Positions 44,757 through 54,109 of a stretch of 62,894 bases of DNA are shown here, in pieces. The notes under the pieces were generated by a model that worked only from the letters and a program-made list of their open reading frames with translations, had not been told where the DNA came from and did not search any database. The stretch covers positions 1 through 62,894 of the forward strand of contig NZ_JAKZKX010000022.1 of NCBI RefSeq assembly GCF_022808715.1. The letters run 5' to 3'. The stretch comes from Fundidesulfovibrio agrisoli (GTDB taxonomy: Bacteria; Desulfobacterota; Desulfovibrionia; Desulfovibrionales; Desulfovibrionaceae). Positions within the stretch are counted from its first letter, which is position 1. Each line of letters starts with the position of its first letter. The position numbers and the translations under genes are program-made.

Positions 44757-46367
44757 TCAGTATCCCATGCTCACCAGCATGCGCCCGGGGAGCTTGCCCG
44801 TGTACTTGTCGATGACCAGACCCGTGCCCTTGCCCACCACGAAGCGCAACTCGGCCCGGGTGAAGGGCTTGCCGGGCGTGTAGACGCTGTAGAAGTAGGC
44901 GTCGTCCCCGCTGCTGCTCCCGCTCCTGTCCAGCACCAGCTGCTCGGGGCCGCCGTCCAGGGTCAGATAGGCTTTCAGGCCGCCGTTTTCCTCGTCGTTG
45001 AAAACCTGGGGGTGCAGGGTCAGCTCGAAATACGTTCGGGGTTTCCGAGAGGCGACCACCAGCCCGGCCACGCCGGGCGTGTCCTCGTAGGTGGTGATCT
45101 CGGCCCTGTTCGTGGCCGCCTGGAGCCCCTGCACATGGATGCGCGCGTCCGCCGACCAGTCGCCCGCAAGCTCGCCGTCGTCCCCCTGGATGGCCAGGCC
45201 GCCATCCTTCACGGCCAGGCCAACGCGCGAGACGTGCCCGAACCCGTACCAGGGCGCGGCGGCCAGTTCCACGCCGCCCTCCGGCTTCAGGGCGATGGCC
45301 CGGGCCGCCAGGATGGCGACTACGGTGTTGCCCGCCCTGTTGGCGTGGAAATCGTAAGGGGAGTTGTAGAGCGGCACGCCATCCTGGTGGAAGGCCGCAC
45401 GGAAGGCGGGCAGTAGGTCGATGGCGGCCACGCCGTCGCGGGCCAGCCGGGGGTTCAGGTAGGCGGAGGGAGCCAGCCGCTCCTGCCGGACCTGGGTCTC
45501 GTCGGGCGCCATGAGGAACAGGAAGCGCGCCCCGCTGGCCTCCACGCTGCTTCGCAGCGCCAGAAGCCCCTCGTAGTACTTGCCCCAGCGGCAGGCCAGG
45601 GTCTCCAGGCTGGCCTGGTCCAGCACCCCGGAATCCAGGGCCTTGGCCTCCTCATCGGACGGCCTGGGACAGTAGCGCCCCTCGTACCAGGGGTCGGCGG
45701 GCTTTACGGGCTGCACCCGCGCCGGAAGCATCCTGGCCTTGAACAGCTCGTAGGCCGCAGTGGTGGCGGCGGCGTAAATCCTGGACTGCTTGAGCATCTG
45801 CCTGAACGCGCTGTACGGGGCCGCCTTGGCCCGGGCCTCCCTGCGGAAGGACTCGCCGTTCATGGTCTGCACGTCGTTGTAGTAGAACTGGCAGATCACC
45901 AGGTCGGGCTTGAGCGCGCGCCCCTTCTGCTCCCAGTAGTCCAGCTCGTCCACCACGTCGAAGAAGGGCATCCCGGCGTTGACGACCTCGATCTCCCGGC
46001 CGGGATATTTGGCCCGCAGCATGGCCTCCAACTGGGCGGGGTAGGCCTCGCTGTCGTTGACCCCGACGCCGAAGGTGAAGGAGTCCCCCAGGCAGAGCAC
46101 GCGCACGGCCCCGCTCCCGGCCGGAGCCAGCTCGCGCGTGGCGCGCAGCCCCTGGGAGTTGGTGGTGACCGTATAGGGCAGGCCTTTTATGAGGGTGTCC
46201 GTGAGGTGGCGGTTCGGGGCGAAATCGCCCGCGCGGTCGGGGTGGAACTCGAAGCTCACGAAGCCGGGCACCGGCGCGGCAAAGAGCCTCAGGCCGAGTT
46301 CCGCCAGCAGGAGCAGGCAAACCATCGAGAACGGAAGGTAGAGAACGTAAAACAGCGCGCGTTTCAT
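44757..46367 (-). CDS. Membrane-anchored SGNH/GDSL-family hydrolase
   Basis: The 536 residues start with an N-terminal membrane helix (about 5-28, ALFYVLYLPFSMVCLLLLAEL), then an extracytoplasmic SGNH domain: LCLGDSFTFG (nucleophile Ser near 96), the NAG block VVNAGMPFFD, QFYYND and the DxxH pair in SPYDFHANRAGN near residue 335. A further C-terminal beta-rich domain of about 180 residues is unknown. It likely deacylates or transfers acetyl groups on a surface glycan or lipid. It is monocistronic. Confidence 0.85.
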   Translation of the reverse strand: MKRALFYVLYLPFSMVCLLLLAELGLRLFAAPVPGFVSFEFHPDRAGDFAPNRHLTDTLIKGLPYTVTTNSQGLRATRELAPAGSGAVRVLCLGDSFTFGVGVNDSEAYPAQLEAMLRAKYPGREIEVVNAGMPFFDVVDELDYWEQKGRALKPDLVICQFYYNDVQTMNGESFRREARAKAAPYSAFRQMLKQSRIYAAATTAAYELFKARMLPARVQPVKPADPWYEGRYCPRPSDEEAKALDSGVLDQASLETLACRWGKYYEGLLALRSSVEASGARFLFLMAPDETQVRQERLAPSAYLNPRLARDGVAAIDLLPAFRAAFHQDGVPLYNSPYDFHANRAGNTVVAILAARAIALKPEGGVELAAAPWYGFGHVSRVGLAVKDGGLAIQGDDGELAGDWSADARIHVQGLQAATNRAEITTYEDTPGVAGLVVASRKPRTYFELTLHPQVFNDEENGGLKAYLTLDGGPEQLVLDRSGSSSGDDAYFYSVYTPGKPFTRAELRFVVGKGTGLVIDKYTGKLPGRMLVSMGY

Positions 46368-46476
46368 CGGTCACCGGGGGTCATTGTTGGGCCATACCGG
46401 CCAGGCGGGGCCGCGCCCCCGGAGACCGTGCCGGTCCGGGGCGCGCGGGTTGGGGAAGCGTGATCCGGGCCGGGGC

Positions 46477-47130
46477 CTACTCCTGTGCGTGAGGCGCGCC
46501 CTTTCCCGCCGGGATGGCGGGCCTGGCGTCCGGCGCGGGCGCGCCCATTCCCTGGGGCGGGGCGGGCATGGTCATCCGTTGATAACCGGCGGGCACGGTG
46601 AACAGCGCGGGGGCGATGGAGCCGGGCCTGATGTTCCTGTATTCCATGGTGATGCTCCGGCCGCCTTCCCTGAGCACGGACTTGATCGGCATGCCGAGCT
46701 GCTCCGCGTACCATATCGTCATTTCGCCGCTGGCGCCGCCGGGGTTCTTCAACTCGAGGGCGCGCTTCTCGCAATCCCAGTTTTCTATGGGCTCGCGCCC
46801 GATCCTGCGCCACTTCGCCGCATCCGGCCGCCCCGAGAGCGCCAACAGCCCCAGGCGCCGGGGATCCAGGGGAAGCTCCAGGTAGGACTTGGCCGCGGTC
46901 TGAAGCATGCAGGCCTTGCCCAGCGCCGCATCGATGATGAACACCTGAAGCTCATCCTCCACAGCGGTTTCCAGTCGCATCCTGCTGCCTTTGACGTAGA
47001 CCCTTCCGTCCTGCAGGAACTTTCCGTCCGCCGTCAGGAGCATGTCCGCGGCGAAGTCTCCCGCCAGGGCCGCTGTCGCGGCCGGGAAAAGCAGGGCCAG
47101 CGCCAAAGCCAGCCTCAGGATTCGGTTCAT
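46477..47130 (-). CDS. Exported DUF4412/LolA-like protein
   Basis: The 217 residues have a signal peptide (about 1-23, LALALALLFPAATAALAG) and a beta-rich region (DGRVYVKGSRMRLET, MTIWYAEQLGMPIKS, YRNIRPGSIAPALFTVPAGYQ) typical of DUF4412 and related lipoprotein-carrier-like folds. Two Cys (KACMLQ, WDCEKR) could form a disulfide. The tail is rich in Pro, Ala and Gly. Function unknown, periplasmic. Confidence 0.75.
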   Translation of the reverse strand: MNRILRLALALALLFPAATAALAGDFAADMLLTADGKFLQDGRVYVKGSRMRLETAVEDELQVFIIDAALGKACMLQTAAKSYLELPLDPRRLGLLALSGRPDAAKWRRIGREPIENWDCEKRALELKNPGGASGEMTIWYAEQLGMPIKSVLREGGRSITMEYRNIRPGSIAPALFTVPAGYQRMTMPAPPQGMGAPAPDARPAIPAGKGAPHAQE

Positions 47131-47204
47131 GTCACGACCTCGTGTCGGGATTTGCGCCCCGCAAACGGCCAGGCCCGGGCCTCAGTCCCGGTCGCGGGCG
47201 GCGC

Positions 47205-47561
47205 CTAGAAGCTGAAGACCTTGGCCTCGACGGCCAGGTCGATGAGCACCGAGGCGGTGCTGATCTCGAACCCGGCGGGCAGGTCGTCCGCGCCGATCAG
47301 GCGGGCCTCCGCGCAGGGCTTGCACACCAGGAGCTTCACGCCCTTGTCCTGGAGTTCCCTGATCTGGTCGATCATTGCGTCCCCCGTGGGGATGCGCACC
47401 TTCTCGGCCATGCCCAGGTTGGCCCAGTACACGGCCTCGTCCAGCAGGAAGACCGTCACTTCGTGCCCCTTGCCGGCGGCGACCTTGGCCAGAAACATGG
47501 CGCGCACGGCGCGGGTGGTGTCTTCGGGGCCACGTGAAAGCACGAACAGGAACTTGCTCAT
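47205..47561 (-). CDS. DsrE-family protein
   Basis: The 118 residues show the DsrE fold: KFLFVLSRGPEDTTRAVRAM, KGHEVTVFLLDEAVYWANLG, GVKLLVCKPCAEARLI with two Cys (CKPC), and the end VEAKVFSF. The CxxC could carry sulfur or bind metal. It differs from the 27159 DsrE-like protein, which lacks CxxC. It is a single gene with GAGGAC upstream of the start. Confidence 0.85.
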   Translation of the reverse strand: MSKFLFVLSRGPEDTTRAVRAMFLAKVAAGKGHEVTVFLLDEAVYWANLGMAEKVRIPTGDAMIDQIRELQDKGVKLLVCKPCAEARLIGADDLPAGFEISTASVLIDLAVEAKVFSF

Positions 47562-47660
47562 GGTGTCCTCGCTTTGGATGCCGGTTTCGGGGTCCAGTCA
47601 GGGTACGCGAATGCGGCGCGCAAGGCCAGCGCGGCGGGGGCGCGGTCCGCCCTCATCCCC

Positions 47661-50318
47661 TCACTTGAGCGGCAGCGACACCGTGAAGCGCGTGCCCTTC
47701 CCCAGCTCGGAATGGGCTTCGATGAGGCCGCGGTGGTTGGTGACCACGATGAAATAGGACACCGAAAGCCCCAGCCCCGTGCCCTCGCCCACGCCCTTGG
47801 TGGTGAAGAAGGGCTCGAACACGCGCTTGCGCACGTTCTCCGGCATGCCGGGCCCGTTGTCCTCCACCTCGATGCGCAGGAACTCCCCGTCGAGGCTGGT
47901 CCGCAGGGTGATGGTCCTGGGTTCCTCGCGCTGCGGCAGCCCGGTGAGGGCCTGGGCCGAGTTCTTGAGCAAATTGAGCACCACTTGCTCGATCTCCGTG
48001 CGCGTGCAGGGTATCAGCGGCAGATCCTGGGCGTACTGGCGCTCGATGCGTATCTTCTTGAAATCGTATTTTTTCTTGAGGTCATAGTCCGAGAGGGCGA
48101 GCTCCACGGCCTTGTCCAGCAGGGCGTTGACGTCCGCCGGGGCCCGCCTGGATTCGCTCTTGCGGCTGAACTCCAGCATGTTGGAGACGATGCGCGCGGC
48201 CCGGATGCCCGCCTCCCGGATGCCTTCGAGGAAGGAGATGATCTGGCGCTTCCGGGCGTAGGCCAGGATGGACTCCATGGTGCAGCCGCTCTCCTGCGCC
48301 GCCGCGAGGTTGGCCCTGCGCTCGGGGGAGAAGTGCGAGAGCACCACCTGCGCGCTCTGCAGGATGGCGGAGAGGGGGTTGTTGATCTCATGGGCCATGC
48401 CCGCGGCCAGCCCGCCCACGCTCATCATCTTTTCGGTCTGGATCATGAGCTCCTGCATGGTGCGGTGCTCGGTGACGTCCGTGTGCGTGCCGCTCATGCG
48501 CAGGGCCTTGCCCTGCGCGTCGTACTTGACCACCCGGGCCTGGTCCAGGATCCAGCGGTAGCTTCCGTCCTTGGCGCGCATCCTGTACTCGGCCCGGTGC
48601 ATGGGCGTCCTGCCCGCCAGGTGGTCGTGGAGGGATTTCAGGGCCATCTCCCTGTCCTCGGGGTGGACCAGCTCCGTCCACTGCCCGGTGGCCGACCTGA
48701 CCTCGTCCAAGGTGTAGCCCAGAATCCGGGCCCACATCTCGTTGCGGTGGACGCGGCCGGTCTCCATGTCCCAGTCCCAGAAGCCCAACTGGCTGCCGTC
48801 CAGCACGGATTCGAGTCGGTCCTCGCTTTCGCGCAGGGCCTCCACGGCGGTCTTGCGTTCGGTGATGTCCTCGTAGATGCCCACCACCCCGCTGACCCGG
48901 CCCTGGGCGTCGAGCAAGGGGAGCTTGCTCGTCTCCACCCAGATGCGCTTGCCGTCGCTTTGCATCTGCTGCTCCACGAAGTTGCGCTTGGGCTCGCCGC
49001 GCTCCATGACCAGCCTGTCGTCCGCGCGGTAGCCCTCCGTCTCCTCGGGGAGCCAGGGCAGGTCGAAGTCGGTCTTGCCCACGATCTCCGCAGGGTCTTC
49101 CAGCCCGGCGGCCAGGGCGAAGGCCTTGTTGCAGCCGAGGTAGACGCTGTTCCTGTCCTTCCAGAAGATTGACTGGGGCACGGAGTTCAGGATGGTTTCG
49201 AGCACCTGGCGGTTTTCGCGCAGTGCCTCCTCGGCGCGCTTGCGCTCCGTGACGTCCAGCCCCACGCTGATGAAGCCTTGGAATTCCCCGTCCGCGCCAA
49301 AGAAGGGCCTGTTGTTCCAGGCCACGATCAGACGGCTGCCGTCCTTGCGCATGTTCTCGTTCTCGGACGCGGACTCCAGTCCGGGGGACGCCAGGATGTT
49401 TTCGATCCTGGCACCGAGATTCTCCCCGGCCATATCCGTCCGGGGCACAATCGTATCCAGGACGTGCCGGCCCAGAACCTCCTCGGGCTTGTACCCGAAG
49501 ACCTCGCTGGCGTATTCGTTGAATTCCAGGATGCGCCCGCCCTTGTCGATCTTGAGGATCATGCTCCGGGCGTTCTCCACCAGCTCGCGGTAGCGCAGTT
49601 CGCTGGCCTGGGCCTCCTGCCTGGCGTCGTGCATGCGCTGGTAGCTCTCGCGCAGGCTGGCGCGCATGGCGTTGAGCGCGTCCGACAGGATGTCGATCTC
49701 GTCGCCGCTCCAGGGTTTGTCCAGGTCCAGGGGGCGGCCCAGGTCCTCGATGCCGGTGCTCTGCAGGAAGGCCGCCGCGTCGGCTAGGTGCCTGCTCACC
49801 TGCTGCTGGAAGCGCCTGAAGATGAACAAGGCCACCAGGAAGATCATGAGCGCGTAGAGCAGGCTCATTTTCAGCGTTCGCTCCACGATCTCGCGCGCGG
49901 CCCCCTCGCGGGAGGCCTGCACCGTGAGCGTGCCCACGGGCACCCGCCGCTGGCTCCCGGTGTAGACCAGGGCGATCTCCCGTGTGATCGCGCCCTTCTG
50001 GGCCTTCTGCCCCAGCTCCATGACGGTCTCGTCGTCGCTGGTCACGCCGACATAGCTTACGAAGCGCTGGGACTGAATGCCCTCGAGCTGGGCGGCAAGC
50101 TGGTGTTTGTCGAACTCCCAGAGCGCCGTGGAGAGGGATTTGCCGTAGCGTTGGCCAATGGCCTCCAGGCTCTTTTCTATGCCCGAGACGGCCTGGGTGT
50201 ACTCCATGGCCAACTGGGCCAGGCTGAACACGGCCAGCAGGGCCAGGCTGAACACCAGCACCTGGCGCAGCAGGCGCTTGCCGATGCGGCTTTCCGGCGT
50301 GTCGCTGTGGAAATTCAT
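47661..50318 (-). CDS. Membrane PAS-domain sensor histidine kinase
   Basis: The 885 residues comprise a membrane helix (about 18-38), a periplasmic region of about 130, a second helix (about 173-190, LYALMIFLVALFIFRRF), a HAMP-like linker, three PAS domains (starting about 235, 365 and 495), a HisKA with GMAHEINNPLSAILQSAQ (phosphoacceptor His) and HATPase (NLLKNSAQALTG, DNGPGMP, GTGLGLSV). A peculiar region between the H-box and N-box (FLEGIREAGIRAARIVSNML, EFSRKS) is shared with the kinase at 54110. ATG 50318 is chosen as the first Met of the helix. No response regulator is adjacent. Confidence 0.93.
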   Translation of the reverse strand: MNFHSDTPESRIGKRLLRQVLVFSLALLAVFSLAQLAMEYTQAVSGIEKSLEAIGQRYGKSLSTALWEFDKHQLAAQLEGIQSQRFVSYVGVTSDDETVMELGQKAQKGAITREIALVYTGSQRRVPVGTLTVQASREGAAREIVERTLKMSLLYALMIFLVALFIFRRFQQQVSRHLADAAAFLQSTGIEDLGRPLDLDKPWSGDEIDILSDALNAMRASLRESYQRMHDARQEAQASELRYRELVENARSMILKIDKGGRILEFNEYASEVFGYKPEEVLGRHVLDTIVPRTDMAGENLGARIENILASPGLESASENENMRKDGSRLIVAWNNRPFFGADGEFQGFISVGLDVTERKRAEEALRENRQVLETILNSVPQSIFWKDRNSVYLGCNKAFALAAGLEDPAEIVGKTDFDLPWLPEETEGYRADDRLVMERGEPKRNFVEQQMQSDGKRIWVETSKLPLLDAQGRVSGVVGIYEDITERKTAVEALRESEDRLESVLDGSQLGFWDWDMETGRVHRNEMWARILGYTLDEVRSATGQWTELVHPEDREMALKSLHDHLAGRTPMHRAEYRMRAKDGSYRWILDQARVVKYDAQGKALRMSGTHTDVTEHRTMQELMIQTEKMMSVGGLAAGMAHEINNPLSAILQSAQVVLSHFSPERRANLAAAQESGCTMESILAYARKRQIISFLEGIREAGIRAARIVSNMLEFSRKSESRRAPADVNALLDKAVELALSDYDLKKKYDFKKIRIERQYAQDLPLIPCTRTEIEQVVLNLLKNSAQALTGLPQREEPRTITLRTSLDGEFLRIEVEDNGPGMPENVRKRVFEPFFTTKGVGEGTGLGLSVSYFIVVTNHRGLIEAHSELGKGTRFTVSLPLK

Positions 50319-50668
50319 CGGCTTACGGCTCCGTGCGCCGGGGTATGGGCACACGCGCCCGGGATGCCGTGGGCGGCAGGAAACTGGGTGGAATACGGAC
50401 GAAGCATGACAGTCTCCCCAAGCCAGATAGCGCGCGGAGGCGCGGCAGCCGGGAATATGTACGCCGCCGCCCGCCGGGGCACAAGCCCCCTGCGGGGGCT
50501 GATGGACGCCCCCTCGGCTGGGGCTCGCATCGCGCGCCGCCGGCATGGGCGCGCCGGGCGAAAATGCCGGCCACCCGGCCCCGCGCCGCCGCGCCTTTAC
50601 AGATTTCCAGACGCGGCGCGGCATGCGGGGCCGGGTGGGGCCGGCCTCATTTCATTCGCTGGGCGGCG
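50319..50668. other. Gene-free GC-rich stretch with long hairpin
   Basis: No gene is seen. The region includes the long inverted repeat at 50566-50645, described separately, and further short GC palindromes (GGGGGCTG, GCGCGCCG-type). It separates the cheW operon from the PAS kinase gene, all on the minus strand. Confidence 0.6.
50566..50645 (-). terminator. Long GC-rich hairpin downstream of cheW
   Basis: Left arm (50566-50595: GCCGGCC, ACCCGGCCCCGC, GCCGCCGCG) pairs with right arm (50610-50645) over about 30 bases with small bulges; the loop is TTTACAGATTTCCAGA-like. On the minus strand ATTTTC follows. It probably ends the tetR-MCP-cheW transcript. Confidence 0.65.
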
Positions 50669-51160
50669 TCAGGCGGCCGCCTCCGGCTCCGCGCCCGCTC
50701 CGGCGAGCTGGAGCAGCTCCTCCTCCGAGAACACCTTGTCGATGTCCAGAAGGATGATGAAGCTCTCCCCGTGCTTGCCGATGCCCTTGATGAAATCGGC
50801 CTTGATGGAGGTGCCGATCCTGGGCGCGGGCTCGATGTTCTCCGGTTCGATGTCCATGACTTCCTTGACCGAGTCGGACAGCGCTCCGAGCACGGTGGAT
50901 TCCCCTTCGAGCTCCACCTCGACGATGATGATGCAGGTGTTCACCGTGCGCTCGGTCGCGGGCATGCCGAACTTGAGGCGCACGTCCACCACGGGCACGG
51001 CGCGGCCCCGCAGGTTGATGACTCCCCGGATGTACTCAGGGGTGCGCGGCACCTTGGTGATGGACGAGTACTCCAGCACCTCGCGCACCGAGGCGATCTC
51101 CAGCGCGAACACTTCCTCGCCCAGGGTGAAGGTCAGGTATTGGTTGTTGGCGTCGCTCAC
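50669..51160 (-). CDS. cheW: CheW-like chemotaxis adaptor
   Basis: The 163 residues form one CheW domain: YLTFTLGEEVFALEIASVRE, the RGVINLRGRAVPVVDVRLKF block, and IIVEVELEGESTVLGALSDSVKEVMDI. It couples chemoreceptors to CheA. It lies 15 bases after the MCP gene, in a tetR-MCP-cheW operon, so it may be dedicated to that receptor. GTG start, AGGAG upstream. A short Ala/Glu tail ends the protein. Confidence 0.94.
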   Translation of the reverse strand: MSDANNQYLTFTLGEEVFALEIASVREVLEYSSITKVPRTPEYIRGVINLRGRAVPVVDVRLKFGMPATERTVNTCIIIVEVELEGESTVLGALSDSVKEVMDIEPENIEPAPRIGTSIKADFIKGIGKHGESFIILLDIDKVFSEEELLQLAGAGAEPEAAA

Positions 51161-51175
51161 TTCGGGCTCCTGGGG

Positions 51176-53209
51176 CTAGAATTTCTCGAAGTCGTCGTCA
51201 TGGCCTTCGGCGCCCATGTCCAGCACCACGCCCCTGCCTGCGGGCTTGGCCCTTCTGGCCTGGGTCTGCGCCGCAGGGCGCTGCGCCGCCTGGGGCAGGG
51301 CCTTCGGGGCCGAACGGCGGCCGGTCTGCCCGTCCTTGAGCTTGAAATAGCTCACGGTGGCCAGCAACTGCTCGGCCTGGCTGGAGAGCTCTTCGGAGGT
51401 GGAGGCCATCTCCTCCGAGGCGGAGGCGTTCTGCTGGATCACCTGGTCGAGCTGCTGCACGGCCCTGTTCACCTGATCCGCACCGGCGTTCTGCTCGCGG
51501 GAGGAGGCGGAGATCTCCTGCACCAGCTCGGCCGTCTTCTTGATGTCGGGCACGATGGCCCCGAGCATCTGCCCGGCCTTTTCGGCCACCGCCACCGACT
51601 CGGACGACAGCGAGGATATCTCGGCCGCGGCGTGGCCCGAGCGCTCGGCCAGCTTGCGCACCTCGGCCGCGACCACCGCGAAGCCCTTGCCGTGCTCGCC
51701 CGCGCGGGCGGCCTCGATGGCGGCGTTGAGCGCCAGGAGGTTGGTCTGGCGGGCGATCTCCTCGATGATGGAGATCTTCTCCGCGATCTGCTTCATGGCG
51801 CCCACGGTCTGGGTCACAGCCTGTCCGCCCTCCTCGGCGTCCTTGGCGGCCTTGAGGGCCATGGCCTCGGTCTGCACGGAGTTGTCGGCGTTCTGCTGGA
51901 TGTTGGAGGCCATCTCCTCCATGGAGGAGGAGACCTCCTCCACGCTGGCGGCCTGCTCGGACGCGCCCTGGGAGAGCGATTCCGACGTGGCGGCCAGTTC
52001 CTGTGCGCCGGAGGCCACGTTGTTGGTGCCCTCGACCACCTCGCCCATGACCTCGCTCAGGCGCTGGACCATGGTGCGCAGGGCGTCGGCCAGCACGCCG
52101 ATTTCGTCCTTCTGGTTCACGTCGAGGGTCTGGGTCAGGTCGCCCTGAGCCATCTTCTGGGCGAAGTTCACGCCTTCGATGACCGGCCTGGTGATGCCCC
52201 TGGTGATGACAATGGACACCACGATGCCCAGGATCAGGGCCACGGCCAGGCCGACGACCATGACTGTGGAGGCGCGGGAGAGGCTGTGCGAGGCCTCGGC
52301 GGTGAGCTCCTCGGTGATCTTCACGCCGTAGGTGGAGGTCTCCTCGGCGGCCTTGAGCACCTCGGCGGCGGCGGCGTTGCGCTTGGCGCCCAAATCCTCC
52401 AACGTCTTGTAGTTTTTGAGGAAACCAAGCATGGCCTCCTTGTACGCCTCGGCGGCTTTGGCGGTTTCATTCAAGGCCTGGGTGGCCACGGGCAGATGCG
52501 TCAACGGGCGGAGGGCGTTGATCTTGGCGGTGATCTGGTCGAAATTAGACATCGCCGCCGTTATCAGTTTCTGGTCGCGCAAGGCTTGGCCCTTGAAGTT
52601 GGCCACCCGGACGCCGTTGCCAAGCTCAATCACCTCATTGATGAGGGTGATCTTCTTCAGGCGTTCCGACGCTTCCAGGCTGGCGACGGCCCCCTTGGCT
52701 GCCGCTTCCGCAAGTGAAGAGTTCTGGCTTTCAAGATAAACGCCGGCGTTTTTCATGAAGGTCTGGGCTGCCTGGTCCATCTGCTTCCGGGTCTCGTCAA
52801 TGGCCTTGTCTTGAGCGAACGTCTGCTCCGCAAGAGCCTTGTACTCCGCCAGCTTGGCAGTTGCCTTTGCTGCATTGTCCTTGAGATGCACCAGGTTGGG
52901 ATACTTCTGGGCAAGGTCACGAGCTTGCTGCAGGGATTTCTCGACTGCACCCAGGCCTTCGGATGCCGCGCGCCAGTAGGTTTCTTCGCCCGTGAACGCA
53001 AAGCTTCGCATGGCCATCATGGTGTTGAGCGAGTTGCGCTCCACCTGGTTGGCGACGGCCACCTCGGGAGCAATCTCCTGGGCCAGCCGATCCGCCAGGG
53101 AGCCCACCGAGAGCATGTTCATCATGGCCATGCCGCCCAGGGAGCAGGCGATGAGCAGGAGAATGCCGAAGCCCAAGCCGATTTTCATCCCCAGTTTCAG
53201 ATTCTTCAC
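51176..53209 (-). CDS. Methyl-accepting chemotaxis protein with long helical sensor domain
   Basis: The 677 residues comprise a membrane helix (about 8-28), an all-helical periplasmic domain of about 260 residues (many Ala, Lys, Glu and few Pro or Gly, consistent with a helical bimodular type), a second helix (about 300-320, [18 protein letters not shown]), HAMP and the signalling domain with [20 protein letters not shown] and [16 protein letters not shown]. The C-terminal end, DDDFEKF, resembles the xxFxxF-type tail tethers that recruit CheR or CheB (uncertain). GTG start, preceded by AGGAGG. It overlaps the tetR stop (GTGA). Confidence 0.93.
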   Translation of the reverse strand: MKNLKLGMKIGLGFGILLLIACSLGGMAMMNMLSVGSLADRLAQEIAPEVAVANQVERNSLNTMMAMRSFAFTGEETYWRAASEGLGAVEKSLQQARDLAQKYPNLVHLKDNAAKATAKLAEYKALAEQTFAQDKAIDETRKQMDQAAQTFMKNAGVYLESQNSSLAEAAAKGAVASLEASERLKKITLINEVIELGNGVRVANFKGQALRDQKLITAAMSNFDQITAKINALRPLTHLPVATQALNETAKAAEAYKEAMLGFLKNYKTLEDLGAKRNAAAAEVLKAAEETSTYGVKITEELTAEASHSLSRASTVMVVGLAVALILGIVVSIVITRGITRPVIEGVNFAQKMAQGDLTQTLDVNQKDEIGVLADALRTMVQRLSEVMGEVVEGTNNVASGAQELAATSESLSQGASEQAASVEEVSSSMEEMASNIQQNADNSVQTEAMALKAAKDAEEGGQAVTQTVGAMKQIAEKISIIEEIARQTNLLALNAAIEAARAGEHGKGFAVVAAEVRKLAERSGHAAAEISSLSSESVAVAEKAGQMLGAIVPDIKKTAELVQEISASSREQNAGADQVNRAVQQLDQVIQQNASASEEMASTSEELSSQAEQLLATVSYFKLKDGQTGRRSAPKALPQAAQRPAAQTQARRAKPAGRGVVLDMGAEGHDDDFEKF

Positions 53210-53841
53210 CGTACAGCCTCCTGATTGGATTGTTCGCCTTGCGAATGCCGCGACTGGCCCCGGAGGGAGCCCGTAAGCCTGTATGTCAGGAGCTCCTTGA
53301 GCTCCCGGGCGAGTTCGCCCTTGTCGGTTTCCTGGCTGAACGAACGGCACACGCCCAGCAGCATGGACCAGAGGATGAACTCCAGGGCATCCTCCGAGAT
53401 GGCGTTGAAGACTCCGTCCTCCACCCCCTGGCGCACCCTGGACAGCGCCAGCCCCACGAGCTGGTTCTTGAGGACCACAAGCTCCGTCTGGGGAAACCTG
53501 GTGAGGTTCAGGCGCATGAATGGGTTGCACTTGGCCAGGAACACCGCGCTGTCGCTGTTTTCCCCGGCAAAGGCGAAAAGGCTGTCGATGAAGGCGTGCA
53601 CGGCCTCCAGGTGGGTCATATCCGGGCGCATGGCCTTAAGCGCGTCGCGGTGCAGACGCGAGAGGATCATCCTGGTGACGATGAAAAGCAGATTATCCTT
53701 GGACTTGAAGTGGTAAATGATCAGCCCGGAGGAGACCTTGGCGCTCTTGGCCACCTCCAGCAGGGAAACGCCGCCCACCCCCCTCTCGGCGAAGAGCGAG
53801 GTGGCCGCCGCAAGAATGGACTCGACCGTATCCTTTACCAT
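53206..53841 (-). CDS. TetR-family transcriptional regulator
   Basis: The 211 residues have an N-terminal HTH ([20 protein letters not shown], then [15 protein letters not shown]) of the TetR class, followed by an all-helical ligand domain with several Phe and Cys ([10 protein letters not shown]). It sits directly upstream of, and overlapping, an MCP gene and cheW, and behind a palindromic operator, so it likely controls its own operon. ATG 53841 has AGGAG upstream; a longer start at 53865 would overlap the operator. Confidence 0.93.
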   Translation of the reverse strand: MVKDTVESILAAATSLFAERGVGGVSLLEVAKSAKVSSGLIIYHFKSKDNLLFIVTRMILSRLHRDALKAMRPDMTHLEAVHAFIDSLFAFAGENSDSAVFLAKCNPFMRLNLTRFPQTELVVLKNQLVGLALSRVRQGVEDGVFNAISEDALEFILWSMLLGVCRSFSQETDKGELARELKELLTYRLTGSLRGQSRHSQGEQSNQEAVR

Positions 53842-53850
53842 GCTGGCTCC

Positions 53851-53872
53851 TGACTGAATGCTCATTCAGTCA
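53851..53872. promoter_or_regulatory. Palindromic operator upstream of tetR-MCP-cheW
   Basis: Arms TGACTGAATG and CATTCAGTCA are perfect 10-bp complements around a two-base centre (CT). It starts 10 bases before the tetR start codon. The TGAATG/CATTCA core is typical of TetR-family operators. Binding would block transcription or translation initiation. Confidence 0.85.
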
Positions 53873-54109
53873 AGCTTTTCAACCGCCGTGTCAACGCCAA
53901 TTATCGAGCCGCAGGAACATGCCCGCGGAACATGCTGAAAGCGTGAAGAATAATTAAATCCCTACCGCGTTACTCCAATGCGGAAGCGTCCTGAGAGGAT
54001 GGTTGTGGAAAGGGAGTGACGGCCGGAACCCGGAAATATGAAGGCCCCAGTGGGCATCCGCTGAACAAGCATTCAGCCAGATGGCGCGCCGGCGGGGCGC
54101 TGCCCTTCA

